Source: Thioalkalivibrio sp. ALJ24
Lineage (GTDB): Bacteria > Pseudomonadota > Gammaproteobacteria > Ectothiorhodospirales > Ectothiorhodospiraceae
Reading direction: 5' to 3'
Length of the DNA: 64,000 bases
Assembly: GCF_000377785.1 (NCBI RefSeq)
Contig: NZ_KB898728.1
Coordinates: 217,400-281,399, forward strand
Both the position numbers and the translations under genes were made by a program. Each line of letters begins with the position of its first letter. The stretch's first letter is position 1. The notes under the pieces are model-generated. The model was not told the DNA's origin. It searched no databases and saw nothing but the letters and a program-made list of their open reading frames with translations. Of this stretch, positions 41,585 to 50,278 are shown piece by piece.

Positions 41585-41935
41585 TTACGACTCCCGCCGA
41601 TAGTCCTGCCAGCCCGCAAATCCGCCGCGCAGTACCCGGGCGTCGATATCCATCGCGCGCAGGCTCTCGGCCACCAGATGGGAGCGCCCGCGCCCGCCAC
41701 AGAACACCACCACGGGCTGCGCCGGATCCTCCAGATGGGATTCGATGCTGGCCTCCAGCCTGGGCCGGGGGATGTTCACGGCCCCCTCGATGGAGCCGGC
41801 CTCCACCTCTTCCGGCTGGCGCACGTCCACCAGCAGCAGCGGTTCCCCGGCCTCCCGCCAGCGCGCCAGCTCCGCCGGCTCCACGTGCGGCAGGCTCTGT
41901 TCCAGGTGGGCAATACGTTGTTCGAAACGGCTCAT
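41585..41935 (-). CDS. Cytoplasmic rhodanese-like protein
   Basis: A 116-residue single-domain sulfurtransferase without signal peptide. It shows LLLVDVRQPEEVEAGSIEGAVNIP and the active-site loop VVVFCGGRGRSHLVAESL (catalytic Cys), with the C-terminal LRGGFAGW typical of GlpE/PspE-like rhodaneses. GAGGAG precedes the ATG at 41935. It is divergent from the transporter gene. Confidence 0.93.
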   Translation of the reverse strand: MSRFEQRIAHLEQSLPHVEPAELARWREAGEPLLLVDVRQPEEVEAGSIEGAVNIPRPRLEASIESHLEDPAQPVVVFCGGRGRSHLVAESLRAMDIDARVLRGGFAGWQDYRRES

Positions 41936-42033
41936 GGCAACTCCTCGGATGTGGGTGGTTCGAACTTGCGGGGCGATCGGCCGTGCCTGCAATCTGCGAC
42001 GACACGCGTGCGCGAAACCTCCGGGATGCACCC

Positions 42034-43272
42034 ATGACCGACACCTCCGACGTCCGCAGGCCGGGCTTCGTCGCCCACATGGCGACGGTCTTCATCAACG
42101 CCCTCAACGACAACTTCTTCCGCCTGGTCGTCATCTTCATCGCCCTGCGCGAGTTCGTTGCCGAGGGCGAAGGCACGTTCTACTACAGCCTGGTCGGGTT
42201 CGTGTTCCTGCTGCCGTTCGTGCTGTTCTCGCCGTGGGCCGGCTACATCGCCGACCGCTACAGCAAGAAGGCGGTGATCGTCGCCACTCGCTCGGCCGAG
42301 GCCGTGGTGCTGCTGACCGCCGCACTCATGCTGATCATCGATTACTTCCCCGGACTGCTGGTGACGGTGTTCCTGATGGGCCTGCAGAGCACGTTCTTCA
42401 GCCCGGTGAAGTTCGGCATCCTGCCGGAGATCGTGCGCTACGCGCAGCTGTCCCGCGCGAACGGGCACATCCAGCTGTGGACCTTCCTGGCGATCATCCT
42501 TGGCACCGCGCTGGCCGGCTTCGTGATGGAGTTCGCCGGCGAGGCGCTGTGGATCCCGGCGGTGGTGATCGTGGCGCTGTCGCTCACCGGCCTGATCACC
42601 AGCTTCTTCGTCACCCCCACCCGTGCGATCAACAACCCGGCGCCGTTCCGGCTGAACCCGTTCGCCACCGTGGTGCAGTCGATCGCCGAGATCCGGCCGC
42701 AGCGGGTGCTGTTCCTGGTGGTCCTCGGCATCGCCTGGTTCTGGGCGCTGGGAACGCTGTATCAGCTGAACGTCCCGCTGTTCGCCGAGCTGCACCTGGG
42801 CCTGGGCGAGCTGGCCACCGGCATCATCCTGACGACCCTGGCCCTGGGCATCGGCACCGGCAGCATCCTCGCCGGCTATCTGTCGCGCGGCGGCATCGCC
42901 ATGCACCACGCCCCGGCCGGCATGATCGCGGCCGCCCTGATCAGCGCGTTGCTGTTTTTCACGACCGACAGTTACCCGGCCACCCTGGTGCTGATGGTGC
43001 TGCTCGGCATCGCCTCCGGGTTCTTCATCGTGCCGATCACCGCCTACCTGCAGGGTCACAGCCCGGAGGAACGGCGCGGGCGCTTCATCGCCGCCAGCAA
43101 CTTCCTGTCGTTCGGGGCGATGCTGCTGGCACCGGTGCTGTTCTGGGGGCTCACCGGCCCGGCCGGGGCCAGTCCCGGCCAGGTGTTCATCATCGGCGGA
43201 GCCGCCTCGCTGCTGGTCGGACTCGCGGCCCTGCGCCTGTACCGCCGCCACCGTACGGAGGCGGATGCCTGA
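42034..43272 (+). CDS. MFS transporter, LplT-like
   Basis: A 412-residue major facilitator with about twelve membrane helices. Early motifs NALNDNFFRLVVIFI and SPWAGYIADRYSKKAVIV, and FFSPVKFGILPEIV, are characteristic of lysophospholipid transporters of the LplT group, which flip lysophospholipids inward for reacylation. The acyltransferase partner (Aas) is not adjacent. The start at 42034 has only a weak ribosome site. Confidence 0.85.
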   Translation: MTDTSDVRRPGFVAHMATVFINALNDNFFRLVVIFIALREFVAEGEGTFYYSLVGFVFLLPFVLFSPWAGYIADRYSKKAVIVATRSAEAVVLLTAALMLIIDYFPGLLVTVFLMGLQSTFFSPVKFGILPEIVRYAQLSRANGHIQLWTFLAIILGTALAGFVMEFAGEALWIPAVVIVALSLTGLITSFFVTPTRAINNPAPFRLNPFATVVQSIAEIRPQRVLFLVVLGIAWFWALGTLYQLNVPLFAELHLGLGELATGIILTTLALGIGTGSILAGYLSRGGIAMHHAPAGMIAAALISALLFFTTDSYPATLVLMVLLGIASGFFIVPITAYLQGHSPEERRGRFIAASNFLSFGAMLLAPVLFWGLTGPAGASPGQVFIIGGAASLLVGLAALRLYRRHRTEADA

Positions 43273-43373
43273 CCCCCCAAAGGCCCCGGCCGCACGTCTG
43301 GCCCGCACCACCCGGCACGAACGTCTATCTTCGAAGGAAGAACTTGCCAGAGGGGCGAACCCGGGAGGCCATC

Positions 43374-43607
43374 ATGAGCGACAACATGGCCGATGTGACC
43401 ATTCATATCGATGAAACCATCGACGCCGAGGCCCGCGAACGCATCCAGGACCAACTGCGCGGGATGAGCGGGGTGATGGCGGCATCCAGCCACGAGGAGA
43501 AGCCACACCTGGTCGTGGTCGAATACGACCCGGAGCGGGTCAACAGCCACCGACTGCTCGACACCGTCACCGCCAGCGGCGTCCACGCCCAGCTGATTGG
43601 TCTGTAG
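43374..43607 (+). CDS. Small HMA-like (ferredoxin-fold) protein
   Basis: A 77-residue protein: DVTIHIDETIDAEARERIQDQLRGMSGVMAASSHEEKPHLVVVEYDPERVNSHRLLDTVTASGVHAQLIGL. The beta-alpha-beta-beta-alpha-beta pattern matches heavy-metal-associated domains, but the metal-binding CxxC is absent. Metal delivery is therefore unlikely, and a regulatory or scaffold role is possible. GGGAGG precedes the ATG. It stands alone. Confidence 0.75.
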   Translation: MSDNMADVTIHIDETIDAEARERIQDQLRGMSGVMAASSHEEKPHLVVVEYDPERVNSHRLLDTVTASGVHAQLIGL

Positions 43608-43628
43608 TCGGCGGCGAGCCTTTCAGGC

Positions 43629-44195
43629 TCACGGCCGGTGGCGGCTCGCCCCGTCGGTCACCCCGCCGGCGATCATGTGCGCGACGCGCAGGGCTTCCGG
43701 CAGGTGGCTGTGGACGTGCTGGTCCTCCAGCAGCTGCCGCGCCGCTGCGGGCTCGATCCCGCAGCGCTGGACATGGACCCCCGCCAGCGGTTCCATCGCG
43801 CCGGCGGCCTCGATCAGCCGCCACTTGCGGGCCCCTCCGGGGACATGGTCGAGCAACGCCCGTCGAACGGCCTCCATGTCGGGTTCCCGGCGTGCCACGA
43901 CCATCACGGGCAAGCCGGTCCGTTCATGCAGGGCCCGCAGGTCCACCACGTTGAAGCCGGCAAAGGCGATCCCCTGCAGCAGGATCGCGTGCAGCTGCGG
44001 AGCGAACGGGCTGTCCAGCACGCATGCGGCCAGACGTTTGGTTGCGTTGGCGCCGTCGCGCCGCACCCGGGTCGACACCACGCCATCCAGCCGCGTGCCG
44101 GCGAACACCGCGCCCACCACCAGCACATCGCCACGATGCGCCCGCGCGAACGGCGCATCATCAAAACCCGCCACGTGCGATAGATGTCCCGGCAT
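43629..44195 (-). CDS. DUF99 protein (endonuclease V-related fold)
   Basis: A 188-residue protein with the family blocks VAGFDDAPFARAHRGDVLVVGAV, GTRLDGVVSTRVRRDGANAT, GIAFAGFNVVDLRALHE and LPEALRVAHMIAGGVTDGAS. DUF99 is mostly archaeal and is related to the endonuclease V fold; some members act on deoxyuridine-containing DNA. The Asp residues of FDDAPF are the likely metal site. Activity here is not shown. The gene is divergent from the NDUFA9-like gene. Confidence 0.87.
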   Translation of the reverse strand: MPGHLSHVAGFDDAPFARAHRGDVLVVGAVFAGTRLDGVVSTRVRRDGANATKRLAACVLDSPFAPQLHAILLQGIAFAGFNVVDLRALHERTGLPVMVVARREPDMEAVRRALLDHVPGGARKWRLIEAAGAMEPLAGVHVQRCGIEPAAARQLLEDQHVHSHLPEALRVAHMIAGGVTDGASRHRP

Positions 44196-44272
44196 GCGTA
44201 TCCCCGTTTGCCCGCGCGGTCGTAGAGCTCCACGTTCTCATACACCCGAAGCCCAGCAGAAGGAGGCTCCCC

Positions 44273-45184
44273 ATGGACGAGGATCGGGTCACGGTATTTG
44301 GCGGCACCGGCTTTCTCGGCCGCATGATCGTGTACCAGCTGCTCGATGCCGGGCACGCCGTGCGCATCGCCTCCCGCCGCCCCGCACTACCGGCCGACCT
44401 GCAACGGCATGACCGGGTGGAACACTGCAGCGCCGACATCCGCAACAATGACGACGTGGCCAGGGCCGTGGCGGGTTCGCGTGGTGTGGTGAACGCCGTC
44501 AGCCTGTACGTGGAGCAGGGCGATCTGCACTTCACCACCATCCACGTGGAGGGCGCCGCCCGGCTCGCCCGGGCGGCGAGCGAGGCTGGTCTGGAACGCC
44601 TGGTGCACATCTCCGGGATCGGCGCCGACGCCGGGTCGCGTTCCGCCTATATCCGCGCGCGGGGCGAAGGCGAGGCCGCGGTGACCACCGAGTTCCGCGA
44701 CGCGCTGATGGTCCGGCCCAGCGTGCTGTTCGGCCCGGGAGATGCGTTCCTGCGCAACCTCGCGACCCTCGCGCGGCTGCCGATGGTGCCGCTGTTCGGC
44801 CGCGGCGACACCCGCCTGCAACCGGTACACGTGGCGGATGTCGCGCAGGCCGTGGCCACCCTGTTCAACGAGCCGCCGGCCGGACACCGGGTGTTCGAGC
44901 TCGGCGGTCCGGACATCCTGACTTACCGCCAGATCGTGAACCGGGTGCTGGAGCACCTGGGACAGCCGCGAGTGCTCGTGCCGGTACCGTTTCTCCTCTG
45001 GCACCTCGCCGCCGGTCTGGCCTCATGGCTGCCCGGCGCACCCCTGACCCGGGACCAGGTCTATCTCATGCAGCAGGACACCGTTACCAGCGGTACCTGC
45101 GCGACCTTCGACGATCTCGGCATCACCCCGCGCTCGCTGGAGGCCTCCCTGCCCGAATGCCTGCCGACGAACCAGGCGAACTAA
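44273..45184 (+). CDS. NDUFA9-like NAD(P)-binding SDR protein
   Basis: A 303-residue atypical SDR. TVFGGTGFLGRMIVYQLLDAG is the glycine-rich dinucleotide motif. The active-site region reads LVHISGIGADAGSRSAYIRARGEGE, with Tyr but with Arg where the catalytic Lys is expected, typical of NDUFA9/complex-I-associated relatives that are not oxidoreductases. The C-terminus is extended (LTRDQVYLMQQDTV). AAGGAGG precedes the ATG. The C-terminus converges with the S-adenosylmethionine synthetase gene, 6 bp away. Confidence 0.9.
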   Translation: MDEDRVTVFGGTGFLGRMIVYQLLDAGHAVRIASRRPALPADLQRHDRVEHCSADIRNNDDVARAVAGSRGVVNAVSLYVEQGDLHFTTIHVEGAARLARAASEAGLERLVHISGIGADAGSRSAYIRARGEGEAAVTTEFRDALMVRPSVLFGPGDAFLRNLATLARLPMVPLFGRGDTRLQPVHVADVAQAVATLFNEPPAGHRVFELGGPDILTYRQIVNRVLEHLGQPRVLVPVPFLLWHLAAGLASWLPGAPLTRDQVYLMQQDTVTSGTCATFDDLGITPRSLEASLPECLPTNQAN

Positions 45185-45190
45185 CCGCAG

Positions 45191-46390
45191 CTACAGGGTT
45201 CGGGTCGCAAGGTTCTGCGAGATCAGGCGTTCCCACAGGGAACCGGCCTGCGCGAGATGGTGGCGGGCGATCGCCTCGGCGCGGGGCGCCAGGGCCGCGG
45301 CCTGTTCCGCGGATTCGGCGCGCAGGCGGACATCGACGATCTGCGGCTGCTCCACCGGCATGCCGATCTGGCTGACCAGCACCACCTGCGCATCCGACAC
45401 TGCGTCGATCTCCGCCACGATCGCCTCGGCGATATGGGTGGCCGTCACGTTGTACAGCTTGCCGACATGGGTGATCGGGTTCTTGCCGGCGAAGGATTCG
45501 ATGGTCATCGGGCGTGACGGGGTGATCAGCCCGTTCGCCCGATTGCCGCGCCCGGTCTGGCCGTCGTCACCGGCCTCGGCCGAGGTGCCGGTCACCGTCA
45601 GGTACAGGCTGTCCGCGTCGGGGTCGTCGGCGGTGTTCACCGCCACATCCGGCTCGCGGCCGAGGGCCTCGGTGGCCTCGCGCCGCACCTGCCGGGTCGC
45701 ATCGGAACGCGCGGCCAGATAGGCGTCCGCGTCCGCCAGCGGCACCCCGATGAAAGCGCAGGCCACCGTCAGGGACACGTCCTCGCCGCTGCGCACGCCC
45801 ATCACCTTGACGTCCTGGCCACGCGCCGGCGGCGTCTCCGACCACAGGCTCATGTCCGCCGCGAACACCGCGCGCTCCAGCGGACTCAGGGGCGCGTAGC
45901 CCACCCCCAGCGAGGTGTCGTTCGCCAGCTGCGGCACGCCCTCCCGACGCTGGCGCTCGAACAGTTCCACCAGGTCCTGCGATCCGGGACGGATCAGCGA
46001 GTGCACCCGCACGTGGCGTTCGACATCCAGCACGGGCATGTGCGCGGCCAGCCATGCACGGCAGGCCTCCACCGCCAGCTCGTCCACCGCCACGGTCACG
46101 CCGCGATATTCGCGCGTGGCCCGCCCGGCGATGTACAGTTCGATCGGCTCGTCCACTTCACCGCCGCCGAAGGCCGGGCGGGCGGCGCCGCCGCGCAGCA
46201 GGACCTTGTCCACGTTGTGATGCAGCACGAAGCCGAAGCGCTCGCGGTATTCCCGCGACAGCGCCAGGCTCACCTCCTCCGCCAGCGCATCGCACAGCGT
46301 GTCCGGATGGCCCAGACCCTTGCGCTCCACCACCTCGACGGGCTGGAGGCCCACCGGCCTGCCCTCGAGTTCACCGACCATGATCTTCAC
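45191..46390 (-). CDS. Archaeal-type S-adenosylmethionine synthetase
   Basis: A 399-residue enzyme that makes S-adenosylmethionine from methionine and ATP. The sequence belongs to the archaeal-type methionine adenosyltransferase family, which is very different from bacterial MetK. Blocks include VEVVERKGLGHPDTLCDALAEEVS, FGGGEVDEPIELYIAGRAT, ANDTSLGVGYAPLSPLERAVF and GKNPITHVGKLYN. It starts with GTG, with AGGAGG five bases upstream; an ATG three codons on is too far from that site. This type is scattered in bacteria, so transfer is likely. Confidence 0.95.
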   Translation of the reverse strand: MKIMVGELEGRPVGLQPVEVVERKGLGHPDTLCDALAEEVSLALSREYRERFGFVLHHNVDKVLLRGGAARPAFGGGEVDEPIELYIAGRATREYRGVTVAVDELAVEACRAWLAAHMPVLDVERHVRVHSLIRPGSQDLVELFERQRREGVPQLANDTSLGVGYAPLSPLERAVFAADMSLWSETPPARGQDVKVMGVRSGEDVSLTVACAFIGVPLADADAYLAARSDATRQVRREATEALGREPDVAVNTADDPDADSLYLTVTGTSAEAGDDGQTGRGNRANGLITPSRPMTIESFAGKNPITHVGKLYNVTATHIAEAIVAEIDAVSDAQVVLVSQIGMPVEQPQIVDVRLRAESAEQAAALAPRAEAIARHHLAQAGSLWERLISQNLATRTL

Positions 46391-46593
46391 GCTTCCTCCT
46401 GTCGCCGCGCGCTCCGCGCCGCACTCCGGCCAGGCCGCTGCCCGATCTTCTCACTCGTGACCGGCCGTCGCCACCACCCGGTCTCGGCATGCGCACGCGC
46501 CTCGCCTTGCGTGTTTGTCCATGGCAGGCTTGAAGGCCGGAACACGACGCCCCGCAGGCCACTCCGGGGCCGCCCAGCGAAGCGGAACCGCCA

Positions 46594-47604
46594 GTGACTC
46601 CACTGTTCCATCCCCATCTGATCAACGGACCCCGCGGCGACCCGGCGCTGTATATCGACTGCCTGTTCCGGCGCCGTGCACTGCTGTTCGACCTGGGCGA
46701 ACTGTCCCGCCTGCCGCCACGCCGGGCATTGCGGCTGTCGGACGTCTTCATCTCGCATGTCCACATGGACCATTTCATCGGCTTCGACACCCTGCTGCGG
46801 CTGCTGCTCGGACGCGATGCACACCTGCGCCTGTACGGGCCGCCGGGGCTGATCGAACGCACCGGCCATCACCTGCAGGGCTACACCTGGAACCTGCTGC
46901 ACAACTACACCACCGAACTGGTGTTCGAGGTCAGCGAGTTCGCCGGCGACGGCCACCACGCTCGCGCGCTGTTCCGTTCCGGGGACCACTTCCGCCGCCA
47001 GGAAGCCACCCCGCCGACGCCGGTCGACGGCGTGCTGCTCGACGAGCCCGACTTCCGCATCCGCACGGTGGCCCTGGATCACGGCATCCCCTGCCTCGGC
47101 TTTGCCCTGGAGGAAAAGACCCACCTCAATGTCTGGCGCAACCGGTTGGACGCCCTCGGCCTGCCCACCGGGCCGTGGCTGGCCCACCTGAAGCAGCTGG
47201 TGCGGGAGGAGGCGGCGGACGACACCCCGGTGGAGATCGCCTGGCACGACCGCCACGGCGAGCACCGCCGCGAACTGCCGCTCGGGTACCTGCGCCGCGA
47301 GGTGCTGCAGGAATCGCGCGGGCAGAAGATCGCGTATGTCACCGATGTAGCCTTCCACGAGGCCAACCGCCACGCGATCGTGGACCTGGCCCGTGACGCC
47401 GACCTGTTCTATATCGAGGCGCCGTTTCTCCACGCCGCTGCGGAGCGCGCGGCGGACACCGCCCATCTGACCGCACGCCAGGCCGGACGGCTGGCGCGCG
47501 AGGCCGGGGCGCGGCGGGTCATCCCGTTCCATTTCTCGCCGCGCCATAGCGGCGACGAGTCCCTCCTGGAGGCCGAGGTCCTCGCCACGTTCGAGGGCCG
47601 ATGA
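46594..47604 (+). CDS. RNase Z-like metallo-beta-lactamase-fold enzyme
   Basis: A 336-residue metal-dependent hydrolase. The zinc motif is SHVHMDHFIGFD (H-x-H-x-D-H), with further ligands in ALDHGIPCLGF, YVTDVAF and VIPFHFSPRH. An inserted segment (residues about 115-150, RALFRSGDHFRRQE) differs from classical RNase Z. The length and motifs fit the RNase Z / ElaC-related group that trims tRNA 3' ends or acts as a phosphodiesterase. The start is GTG at 46594, with a modest ribosome site. Confidence 0.87.
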   Translation: MTPLFHPHLINGPRGDPALYIDCLFRRRALLFDLGELSRLPPRRALRLSDVFISHVHMDHFIGFDTLLRLLLGRDAHLRLYGPPGLIERTGHHLQGYTWNLLHNYTTELVFEVSEFAGDGHHARALFRSGDHFRRQEATPPTPVDGVLLDEPDFRIRTVALDHGIPCLGFALEEKTHLNVWRNRLDALGLPTGPWLAHLKQLVREEAADDTPVEIAWHDRHGEHRRELPLGYLRREVLQESRGQKIAYVTDVAFHEANRHAIVDLARDADLFYIEAPFLHAAAERAADTAHLTARQAGRLAREAGARRVIPFHFSPRHSGDESLLEAEVLATFEGR

Positions 47605-47679
47605 CCCGGCCCGAAGGACCGCGGATCGCCGCCTCGATGTACGCTCTCGATTCGGGAGACGACTACCGGGGGGCTGCCC

Positions 47680-48090
47680 CTACCCCTGCTCGCCGCGGAC
47701 GACCTCGATCAGGGCGTTGAGGGCATCGCTGGCGGTAAAGATGCCCAGCAACCGGCCCTCTTCGTCATTGACGATCGCGCTCCCCACCTTGCTCTCGGAC
47801 ATCGCATGGGCCACCTGGTCCAGCGGCGTCGCCGCGGTCACCGTCAACGGGTCGGCCGCCATCAGGTCGGAGGCCCGCACCTGCCGGATGTCTTCCACCG
47901 GCAAACCGAGAACGATGCGGACATCACGCTCGCTGACCACCCCGACCACGGAATTCCCGCGCAGGACCGGAACATGACGCACGCCATGCTGCTCCATCAA
48001 TGCCCTGAGCTCCTCGACACCCGCTTCTTCGCTGGCCGTCACGGGATCGGGGGTGGTGAATTCTTCCACGGCTAGATTCTGCGACATCAT
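47680..48090 (-). CDS. Two-CBS-domain protein
   Basis: A 136-residue tandem CBS (Bateman) module: domain 1 includes RHVPVLRGNSVVGVVSERDVRIVLGLP, and domain 2 includes GSAIVNDEEGRLLGIFTASDALNAL. Such stand-alone modules bind adenosine nucleotides and sense energy state, often through a partner. AGGAG sits at good spacing from the first of two consecutive ATGs (48090). The partner is unknown. Confidence 0.93.
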   Translation of the reverse strand: MMSQNLAVEEFTTPDPVTASEEAGVEELRALMEQHGVRHVPVLRGNSVVGVVSERDVRIVLGLPVEDIRQVRASDLMAADPLTVTAATPLDQVAHAMSESKVGSAIVNDEEGRLLGIFTASDALNALIEVVRGEQG

Positions 48091-48216
48091 GTCCACATCT
48101 CCTGAAGTTGTTGCACCCCAATCTACCAGATACGTTGTGTGGTCGCGGGCCTCCGTGCCCCGCCCCACGCCCCGAGGCCGCGCGCGCAGGAGGCACCGGT
48201 AAATACCCAGAATCGG

Positions 48217-48246
48217 TTCGCAAATTCCGCGGCTAGTGACTATCGT
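48217..48246 (+). promoter_or_regulatory. Candidate promoter for a second small RNA
   Basis: TTCGCA (48217-48222), an 18-nt spacer, and TATCGT (48241-48246). It is a moderate match to sigma-70 and is positioned so that transcription would start just before the hairpins listed next. Confidence 0.35.
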
Positions 48247-48252
48247 TGGTAA

Positions 48253-48315
48253 GTGAGCACTCATCCCCCTGTGTGCTCGGCGCCCCGCCCTCTCCGGAGG
48301 TCGGGGCGTTTTTTG
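48253..48315 (+). ncRNA. Candidate small RNA, about 62 nt
   Basis: Two hairpins with no coding capacity: GAGCAC-N12-GTGCTC (48255-48278) with a C-rich loop (CATCCCCCT), then CGCCCCG...CGGGGCG (48281-48308) followed by six T. No + strand gene lies upstream for about 650 bp, and the gene downstream starts 130 bp later. A short, independently transcribed regulatory RNA is the simplest reading. The family is unknown. Confidence 0.4.
48281..48314 (+). terminator. Rho-independent terminator
   Basis: A 7-bp GC stem, CGCCCCG and CGGGGCG, with an inner CCTC/GGAGG-type pairing and a run of six T. It reads on the + strand between the divergent CBS gene and the next gene. Confidence 0.8.
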
Positions 48316-48444
48316 TCGCCCCCCGGACCGTGAATGGGCCGCAATTCCGGAGGTGCGCAGCGCAGTCGGCCATTCGCCGGATGGAAAATCCCGGCCGCTC
48401 TACTATCTTCCGAAATACACGCGTTCGAATTCGGGAGATTCGCC

Positions 48445-48801
48445 ATGAACACCACTACGGAACAGAAGGTCATCGCCGCCACCTCCGCGGTGGCCCGGCT
48501 CACCGCCCTGCACCACTGGCTGAACGACCCCGCCGATGCGCCCGGGCACATACTCCCGGCGTCCGTGGTCCATGCCTGGGCCAGACGCGGTGAGCCCAGC
48601 AGCCAGCACGAGGCCCTGGCGGGAGCGATCGGGCGCGGCTGGATTCGGGTCACCGCCGATGGATACTGCCTCACGGGGGATGGACTCGCGGCGCTGCAAA
48701 CCTTCGTCCCGCATTTTCAACGCCTGGTCCACCAGGAGGCCGCGGCCTCCCGGCCCCGGGGCCCCACAAGCCAGGCCCTGGCCAGCGGGGCGACTGCCTG
48801 A
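48445..48801 (+). CDS. Hypothetical 118-aa protein
   Basis: A soluble protein beginning MNTTTEQKVIAATSAVARLTALHHWLNDP. A middle part could form a winged-helix-like fold: SVVHAWARRGEPSSQHEALAGAI, then GWIRVTADGYCLTGDGLAALQ. The C-terminus is disordered and rich in Ala/Arg/Pro. GGGAGATTCGCC precedes the ATG. No family is recognised. It may bind nucleic acid, but that is only a fold impression. Confidence 0.65.
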   Translation: MNTTTEQKVIAATSAVARLTALHHWLNDPADAPGHILPASVVHAWARRGEPSSQHEALAGAIGRGWIRVTADGYCLTGDGLAALQTFVPHFQRLVHQEAAASRPRGPTSQALASGATA

Positions 48802-48906
48802 GTTCGACCATGCCGCCGTGCGACCTGCCTCAAGTTTTCCCCCGCAGGCTGTTTCACCAGAGCGCGCCGTGGCGTAGGCTACGCCACTTTTTGCGACACG
48901 GAGGCA

Positions 48907-49314
48907 GTGAGCACGGTGAGCTATTCGGACGTTCAACAGAGTTACGGGCGTTGTCGCCGCGAGGGGGATTTCGCCGAACGTTTCTATGAACGGTTCCTTG
49001 AGGCCGACCCGCGGGTGGCCAGCGTCTTTGCCAGCACCGACTGGACCCGGCAAAAGCGGGCGCTGGGGCAGGCCATCTCCGCCGCACTGAGCTACGCTGA
49101 GGGGGAGACATTCATGCGCTCCACCCTGGAACGGATGGCCCAGGTGCACAGTCGCCGCGGGGCCGTTCCGATCGAGCCGGAACTGTACGACGTGTGGCTC
49201 AACTGCATGATCCAGACTGCCAGCGAGACCGACCCCAAATGGACCGACGAACTCGCCAGCCGCTGGCACGGGGCCCTGAGTCCCGCGATCGACCTGTTCA
49301 TCGAGCACTATTGA
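48907..49314 (+). CDS. Single-domain globin
   Basis: A 135-residue haem protein. VQQSYGRCRREGDFAERFYERFLEADPRVASVF covers the A-C helices. The proximal His is in MAQVHSRRG, followed by IEPELYDVWLNCMIQTASETDPKW (G and H helices). It resembles short bacterial globins thought to bind oxygen or NO. Two GTG starts (48907 and 48916) are possible; GGAGG lies 2 and 11 nt before them, so neither is ideal. The stop overlaps the TTG start of the patatin gene. Confidence 0.85.
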   Translation: MSTVSYSDVQQSYGRCRREGDFAERFYERFLEADPRVASVFASTDWTRQKRALGQAISAALSYAEGETFMRSTLERMAQVHSRRGAVPIEPELYDVWLNCMIQTASETDPKWTDELASRWHGALSPAIDLFIEHY

Positions 49315-50252
49315 CCCGGCTCGCCGCAGACCATCTGATCGCCGCCGGCCTGGCCGGTGCCATGTTCCTCGCCGCGCCCGCTCTGCAGGCCGAGGAGATG
49401 CAGCCGGAGCAGCCGACCATCGGCCTCGCGCTCGGCTCCGGCGGCGCCGGCGGGCTGGCCCACATCGCCATCCTGCAGGTCTTCGACGACCTCGGGGTCG
49501 AGCCCGACCATATCAGCGGGACCAGCATTGGTGCGGTAATCGGGGGGCTGTACGCAGCCGGCCTCAGCGCCGAGGAGATCCTCGACGTCTTCGACGATTT
49601 CGGAGGCTCGCGCATCGATGCGCTGTCGGGCCTGGTCGGCGCGGACCTGCAACTGACCGAACTGATCGAGCTGAGCTTCGAACGCGAGGCCGTGCTCGAT
49701 TCGACCGAATTCCTCGATTTCCTCGGCGAACACACCGAGGCCGAAACCTTCGAGGATCTGCGCATGCCGCTGTCGGTGGTGGCCACCGACTACTGGAGCG
49801 GCGAAACCGTCGTCCTGCGTGAGGGTGAGCTGTTCACCGCGATCGAGGCGAGCATGTCCGTGCCCGGCCTCTTCGCACCGGTTCCGCATCGCGACGACCA
49901 GCTGCTGATCGATGGCGGCACGTCCAACCCCCTCCCCTGGAACCTGCTGCAGGACGAGTACGACTTCGTGATTGCCGTCGACGTCTCCGGCAGCCGCCAG
50001 AAAGATCCCAACGACCCACCGGGACTGACCGACCTGCTGTTCACCACCTTCAGCATCATGCAGAGCTCGCAGATCCGCCACATGCGCGACTACGATCCGC
50101 CCGATCTCTTCCTCGAGGCCGGCTCCGCGGACATCCGCCTGCTCGACTTCAACCGGGTCGACGAGATCGTGGAGCAGGCGCAGCCCAGTGCCGAAAAGCT
50201 CCGCGAGGAACTCGAAACCCGGCTCAATTCCCCCGCGCAAACCGGCCCCTAG
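49311..50252 (+). CDS. Exported patatin-like phospholipase
   Basis: A 313-residue protein starting at TTG inside the globin stop (ATTGA). The N-terminus (LAADHLIAAGLAGAMFLAAPALQA) is a signal peptide. The patatin domain has the oxyanion loop GSGGAGGLAHI, the nucleophile elbow GTSIGAVIGG and the catalytic Asp in IDGGTSNPLPW, giving the Ser-Asp dyad. It should hydrolyse phospholipid or lipid esters in the periplasm or outer membrane. It is translationally coupled to the globin. Confidence 0.9.
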   Translation: MTRLAADHLIAAGLAGAMFLAAPALQAEEMQPEQPTIGLALGSGGAGGLAHIAILQVFDDLGVEPDHISGTSIGAVIGGLYAAGLSAEEILDVFDDFGGSRIDALSGLVGADLQLTELIELSFEREAVLDSTEFLDFLGEHTEAETFEDLRMPLSVVATDYWSGETVVLREGELFTAIEASMSVPGLFAPVPHRDDQLLIDGGTSNPLPWNLLQDEYDFVIAVDVSGSRQKDPNDPPGLTDLLFTTFSIMQSSQIRHMRDYDPPDLFLEAGSADIRLLDFNRVDEIVEQAQPSAEKLREELETRLNSPAQTGP

Positions 50253-50278
50253 GCCACAAGGCGCGCGGGCAGGCCGGC

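Noticed and set aside
49194..49310. A longer N-terminus for the patatin-like protein
   Set aside because: It would overlap 39 codons of the globin gene and bury the signal peptide. The TTG at the globin stop gives a normal exported precursor.
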